From the NCBI GenBank assembly GCA_022728415.1, contig JAIJJM010000153.1:1-5801 (forward strand): a stretch of DNA of 5,801 nt. Direction: 5' to 3'. Origin of the DNA: Collinsella sp. Lineage in GTDB: Bacteria > Actinomycetota > Coriobacteriia > Coriobacteriales > Coriobacteriaceae. The notes beneath the pieces are model-generated. The model was not told the DNA's origin. It ran no database searches and was given only the letters and a program-made list of their open reading frames with translations. Each line of letters opens with the position of its first letter. The stretch's first letter is position 1. Both the position numbers and the translations under genes were made by a program. This document shows, piece by piece, positions 4,101 through 5,801 of this stretch.

Positions 4101-5801
4101 ACTATAACTATCAGTACCAACTCCCACACCTGTACCGAAGTCAATGGCGCTGTTGCTAGCTATATCTCGCATTGCGGTAGTGTCATTTGCATCTACCCAC
4201 ATAGAATCCAGTGTAATTTTACCCTGATTTTCTGCTGTTGAATCTGCTATAGCAAGCATGCCGACACTACCACGACCATACAAATCAATGATGCCGCTGT
4301 CAGTATTGATAATTGTGCTATTCGATTGAGCGACTAACCCTGTTATGCTACTGACATCGTTATTAAAAATAAATGAATTCGATGTGCCCGTTGAATACTT
4401 GTTAAATACGCTATGTTGTTCCGTCACTTTACCTGTGATCGTACCTGCATTAGTGGCGCTCCCTCCGTTAGTAGCCAGTAAAACAATGGGAGACGGTGCC
4501 GGATCTTTACCATTTTGTAATAACGAGATCGTGCCACTATTTATACCTGTTGTATTTTCACCAGTAACAAAAGCAAAACCTAAATTCTGAATTTCAACAG
4601 TACCTTTATTAACAATTTTCGCACCGGAATCAGCATAAGTAAGTTCTGGGGTTCTTGTCCCATGATGTTCAAAACTGTCAATATCCTGCATTGTTAGCGT
4701 AGCGCCACTGCCAATTTCCAGCAAAGCTTTATCCTGTACCCGAATAACCCCGGCAAACCCCAGAGGGAATTCTCCGCTGATTGTCGTATCTCCATTCAGA
4801 TATACCGACGACTCACCACTAACGACAATAACGCTGGTATAACTATATCCTGTGCGCAAGGAAGTAACCTGCGACCCATCTGCAAGCGCGTTTTTCTCTC
4901 CAATCAGTTCAAGTCCACCATTCATATTAACGGTATTGCCATCGCCAATCACAACCAGACCTGACGTTTTCTCTGCGCTGCCATCAAATAAATTACTCTG
5001 ACGAGAAGTAACCTCACTGTCTGATACAACAGTTAACTTTCCATCCAGCGTCACGTTATTATCACTGCCGTAAACGTTGATACCCACGGATGGATCGAAG
5101 AAATATTCCGCCGCATTGTCTGCGGTTTTATCCTTATCAACCAGAACGTTACCAGTGATATTCACTGTATTCGCATCGCCAGAAACGTTTATGCCCGTCG
5201 CTTTCTGCCCGACCACTTTTAGATCTTTTGCCGCCAGCGTCACGCTGTTATTGTTGCCATTAAGATCTACCCCGGTCGAGAAATCGCCAACCTGCATACT
5301 GCCTGCCAGCGAAACCTTCCCACTGTTGGTTGTGATGCTGAACCCTGTCGCTTCATTGCTAACGTTAACATCACCCGTATTGGATACTGTTGCCCCCTCA
5401 CCGTTGATGAGCACGCCAATCGATCCAGTATCGGAAACAACAATATCTCCTTTGTTGTTAACCGTGCCGTTGTCACCAATGTTCTCAACACCATGCGCAC
5501 CGCCTGTAACAGTCAGGCTACCATCCAGATTTACAATGCCGATATTGCCCGCGATTTTGGTACCCGTGGAATCTTTTCCATCAACAGTGGTTTTTCCACT
5601 GTTATTCGCGGTGGCGTCGTTACCGTTGATCTGAGTGCCGGTGCCGCCATTGGTGATAGTGCTCTCGCCTTCGTTATTGACGATGGCCTGGTCGCCGTCA
5701 ATCTGGATACCGATGGACTCCGGATCGGTGACGGTCATGGTGCCCTTGTTATCCACCGTTGCGCTGTCGCCGGTGATATCAATACCGTGACCGCCGCCGC
5801 T
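1104..5801 (-). CDS. ydbA: YdbA-like autotransporter (type Va) adhesin-like protein, 3' part; 5' end beyond the window
   Basis: An open frame of 1565 codons plus a TAA stop runs to the right edge without a stop, so the gene is partial and lacks its start, signal peptide and first part of the passenger. Counting from the edge (residue 1 = 5799-5801): residues 1-203 are tandem 24-26-residue repeats; 204 to about 350 are the same repeat with loop insertions; about 350-1107 are a long series of Asn/Gly rungs (NNGTI, NxGxI) expected of a right-handed beta-helix; 1108-1113 (PDVPKP) is a proline hinge; 1114-1280 is a pre-barrel module; and 1281-1565 is a beta-barrel ending KKTF, with the terminal aromatic residue used by the Bam machinery. 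The only cysteines seen are residues 668 and 673. No GDSGS-type serine protease motif is visible, so it is more likely an adhesin or biofilm type than a SPATE. In E. coli K-12 ydbA is interrupted by IS2; no interruption is visible here. A GTG at 5754-5756 is an internal Val in mid-repeat, not the start. The binding target is unknown. Confidence 0.9.
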   Translation of the reverse strand, partial: SGGGHGIDITGDSATVDNKGTMTVTDPESIGIQIDGDQAIVNNEGESTITNGGTGTQINGNDATANNSGKTTVDGKDSTGTKIAGNIGIVNLDGSLTVTGGAHGVENIGDNGTVNNKGDIVVSDTGSIGVLINGEGATVSNTGDVNVSNEATGFSITTNSGKVSLAGSMQVGDFSTGVDLNGNNNSVTLAAKDLKVVGQKATGINVSGDANTVNITGNVLVDKDKTADNAAEYFFDPSVGINVYGSDNNVTLDGKLTVVSDSEVTSRQSNLFDGSAEKTSGLVVIGDGNTVNMNGGLELIGEKNALADGSQVTSLRTGYSYTSVIVVSGESSVYLNGDTTISGEFPLGFAGVIRVQDKALLEIGSGATLTMQDIDSFEHHGTRTPELTYADSGAKIVNKGTVEIQNLGFAFVTGENTTGINSGTISLLQNGKDPAPSPIVLLATNGGSATNAGTITGKVTEQHSVFNKYSTGTSNSFIFNNDVSSITGLVAQSNSTIINTDSGIIDLYGRGSVGMLAIADSTAENQGKITLDSMWVDANDTTAMRDIASNSAIDFGTGVGVGTDSYSGAGKNATAINQLGGVITIYNAGAGMAAYGASNTVINQGTINLEKNGNYDDSLAANTLVGMAVYEHGTAINDQTGVININVGTGQAFYNDGTGTIVNYGTICTFGVCQSGNEYNNTDDFTSLIYTGGDTITRSGETVTLNKSAAVTDKLAGNVVNSGTLSGDQITVSSGLLENTSGGIINNLVKLDKGAVIKNAGVMTNNVDVSGGILNNAGEMTAQITMNAGADSSLVNNTGTINKIVQNAGVFNNSGSVTGRMMSAGGVFNNQTDGAIMRGAALTGTAVANNEGTWNLGSSSEGNNTGMLEVNNNSAFNNRGEFILDNDKNAVHINQSGTLYNTGHMNISNSSHNGAVNMWGGNGRFINDGTIDVSAKSLVVSANNAGDQNAFFWNQDNGVINFDHDSASAVKVTHSNFIAQNDGIMNISGTGAVAMEGDKNAQLVNNGTINLGTAGTTDTGMIGMQLDANATADAVIENNGTINIFANDSFAFSVLGTVGHVVNNGTVVIADGVTGSGLIKQGDSINVEGMNGNNGNSSEVHYGDYTLPDVPKPNTVSVTSGSDEAGGSMNNLNGYVVGTNVNGSAGKLKVNNASMNGVEINTGFTAGTADTTVSFDNVVEGSNLTDADAITSTSVVWTAKGSTDASGNVDVTMSKNAYTDVATDASVNDIAKALDAGYTNNELFTSLNVGTTAELNSALKQVSGSQATTVFREARVLSNRFSMLADAAPKVGNGLAFNVVAKGDPRAELGNNTEYDMLALRKTIDLSESQTMSLEYGIARLDGDGAQKAGDNGVTGGYSQFFGLKHQMSFDNGMNWNNALRYDVHNLDSSRSIAFGNTNKTADTDVKQQYLEFRSEGAKTFEPSEGLKVTPYAGVKLRHTLEGGYQERNAGDFNLNMNSGSETAVDSIVGLKLDYAGKDGWSASATLEGGPNLSYAKSQRTASLAGAGSQHFNVDDGQKGGGINSLTSVGVKYSSKESSLNLDAYNWKEDGISDKGVMLNFKKTF
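1107..1961 (-). other. ydbA: Autotransporter beta-barrel (translocator) domain of YdbA
   Basis: Residues 1281-1565 from the window edge (285 residues) have the size of a 12-stranded autotransporter barrel. The domain opens with FSMLADAA, then alternating amphipathic strands with aromatic girdle residues (for example YDMLALRK, MSLEYGIARL, QYLEFRSEGAKTF and KVTPYAGVKLRHTL). It closes with NLDAYNWKEDG and GVMLNFKKTF. The final Phe is the usual C-terminal signature for outer-membrane insertion by BamA. The barrel would anchor the protein in the outer membrane and allow export of the passenger. It is the most GC-rich part of the gene (35 of 60 bases in 1501-1560 by hand count). Exact strand boundaries were not computed. 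Confidence 0.87.
1962..2462 (-). other. ydbA: Pre-barrel linker / possible autochaperone module of YdbA
   Basis: Residues 1114-1280 sit between the proline hinge and the barrel. They no longer follow the NNGTI rung pattern. The first part (about 1114-1215) is Ser/Thr/Asn/Gly-rich with short beta segments (MNNLNGYVVG, KLKVNNASMNGVEI, TTVSFDNVVEG). The second part (about 1225-1280) is predicted helical: VNDIAKALDAG, ELNSALKQVSGS and TTVFREARVLSNR. In known autotransporters the segment just before the barrel supplies a helix that sits in the pore, and a stable C-terminal rung region that starts passenger folding (autochaperone). That role is assigned here by position and composition, not by recognised motif. 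Confidence 0.6.
2490..4740 (-). repeat. ydbA: Irregular Asn/Gly rung repeats of the YdbA beta-helix passenger
   Basis: Roughly two dozen rungs of the form [hydrophobic]-N-N-x-G-x-[I/V]-x-[I/V/L] can be read in order. Examples are IVNKGTVEI, GINSGTISLL, ATNAGTITG, AENQGKITL, VINQGTINL, IVNYGTICT, ILNNAGEMT, LVNNTGTIN, FNNRGEFIL, LYNTGHMNI, FINDGTIDV, LVNNGTINLG, IENNGTINIF and VVNNGTVVIA. Spacing varies from about 16 to 45 residues, so loops of different length protrude between rungs. Stacked Asn and Gly at turns with buried Ile/Val is the signature of right-handed parallel beta-helices in autotransporter passengers. At DNA level a 17-base stretch at 2674-2690 recurs at 2773-2789 with one mismatch, exactly 33 codons apart. 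Confidence 0.75.
3298..3590 (-). repeat. ydbA: Compact short-rung block within the YdbA passenger
   Basis: In this block the N-N-x-G signal recurs every 16-21 residues, with no long insertions. Successive units contain NTSGGIINN, IKNAGVMTNN, ILNNAGEMTA, LVNNTGTINK, VFNNSGSVTG and VFNNQTDGAI. The spacing is close to one turn of a narrow beta-helix and shorter than elsewhere in the protein. It resembles, in length only, the 19-residue repeats of AIDA-I; whether it is glycosylated as in AIDA-I cannot be told. Confidence 0.6.
4740..5190 (-). repeat. ydbA: Repeat units with long loop insertions in YdbA
   Basis: The repeat core (xGxxVxGdxNtVxxxGxlxv) continues here as GINVYGSDNNVTLDGKLTV, GLVVIGDGNTVNMNGGLEL and VIVVSGESSVYLNGDTTI. 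Between cores there are extra segments of about 15, 19 and 21 residues (5091-5135, 4965-5021, 4836-4898). These lie at the same phase of the repeat and are richer in charged and aromatic residues than the cores. They should project from one face of the beta-helix. This is inferred from manual alignment. Confidence 0.65.
5190..5801 (-). repeat. ydbA: Tandem 24-26-residue (about 74-bp) repeat of the YdbA passenger
   Basis: A conserved Gly heads each unit in the pattern [ST]-x-G-[IVT]-x-[I]-x-G-[DN]-x-A-T-V-N-N-x-G-x-x-T-V-x. Counting from the window edge, that Gly falls at residues 6, 31, 55, 80, 104, 129, 153, 177 and 203, so the spacing is 25, 24, 25, 24, 25, 24, 24 and 26. The units have diverged at DNA level, so recent slippage is unlikely for most of them. 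The array runs off the right edge and the total copy number is unknown. It probably forms regular coils of a beta-helix or beta-roll near the distal tip of the passenger. Confidence 0.82.

Noticed and set aside
5077..5634. 185-codon open frame on the plus strand rich in Pro, Ser, Leu and Thr
   Set aside because: It is antisense to the tandem repeat. Its regular composition mirrors the repeat on the other strand and shows no independent coding evidence.
5754..5756. GTG as a translation start of the large minus-strand frame
   Set aside because: The frame continues upstream to the window edge with residues that complete another repeat unit (GGHGIDITGDSATV). No ribosome binding sequence or signal peptide follows the GTG. 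It is an internal Val.
5190..5801. Regular repeat of about 74 bp considered as a CRISPR array
   Set aside because: Units are divergent at DNA level, stay in frame and conserve protein residues. There are no identical repeats with unique spacers.
1104..5801. Insertion-sequence remnant or target duplication in ydbA, as in K-12
   Set aside because: The frame is open throughout and I saw no transposase fragment or terminal inverted repeats.
2490..5801. Serine-protease autotransporter (SPATE) passenger
   Set aside because: No GDSGS motif or protease-like domain is visible. The passenger consists of repeats and beta-helix rungs.

Overview
The window is almost certainly a chromosomal segment of Escherichia coli or a very close relative (Shigella/Escherichia). 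The 286-residue aldo/keto reductase matches my memory of E. coli YdbC (renamed PdxI), and the large autotransporter next to it matches YdbA. Gene order and orientation fit the ydbA-ydbC neighbourhood of E. coli. This identification is from recognition; no database search was run.

Everything coding is on the minus strand, so the window reads right to left. From the right edge (5801) to 1104 lies the 3' part of one very large open frame (1565 codons plus stop). It encodes the passenger and C-terminal beta-barrel of a type V (autotransporter) outer-membrane protein. Its signal peptide and true start are outside the window. The visible protein has four zones: a tandem 24-26-residue repeat (5801 to about 5190); the same repeat with long loop insertions (about 5190 to 4740); a long run of irregular Asn/Gly rungs typical of a right-handed beta-helix (about 4740 to 2490); and, after a proline-rich hinge (2463-2480), a pre-barrel module and a barrel of about 285 residues ending in Phe. 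A strong intrinsic terminator (1051-1084) follows the stop codon.

About 150 bp of intergenic DNA (897-1050) then carries a possible promoter and ribosome binding site for pdxI (ydbC; 896 to 36), the NADPH-dependent pyridoxal reductase of vitamin B6 salvage. A perfect 10-bp hairpin (1-26) lies 9 bp beyond its stop.

The two genes look like separate transcription units with unrelated roles: surface display for ydbA and cytoplasmic cofactor salvage for pdxI. In E. coli K-12 ydbA is a pseudogene split by an IS2 element. Here the visible four-fifths or so of the gene is uninterrupted. I saw no tRNA, rRNA, CRISPR array or insertion sequence. I do not see a wholly new system; the points most worth checking are the architecture, mosaic composition and loop insertions of the intact YdbA passenger.
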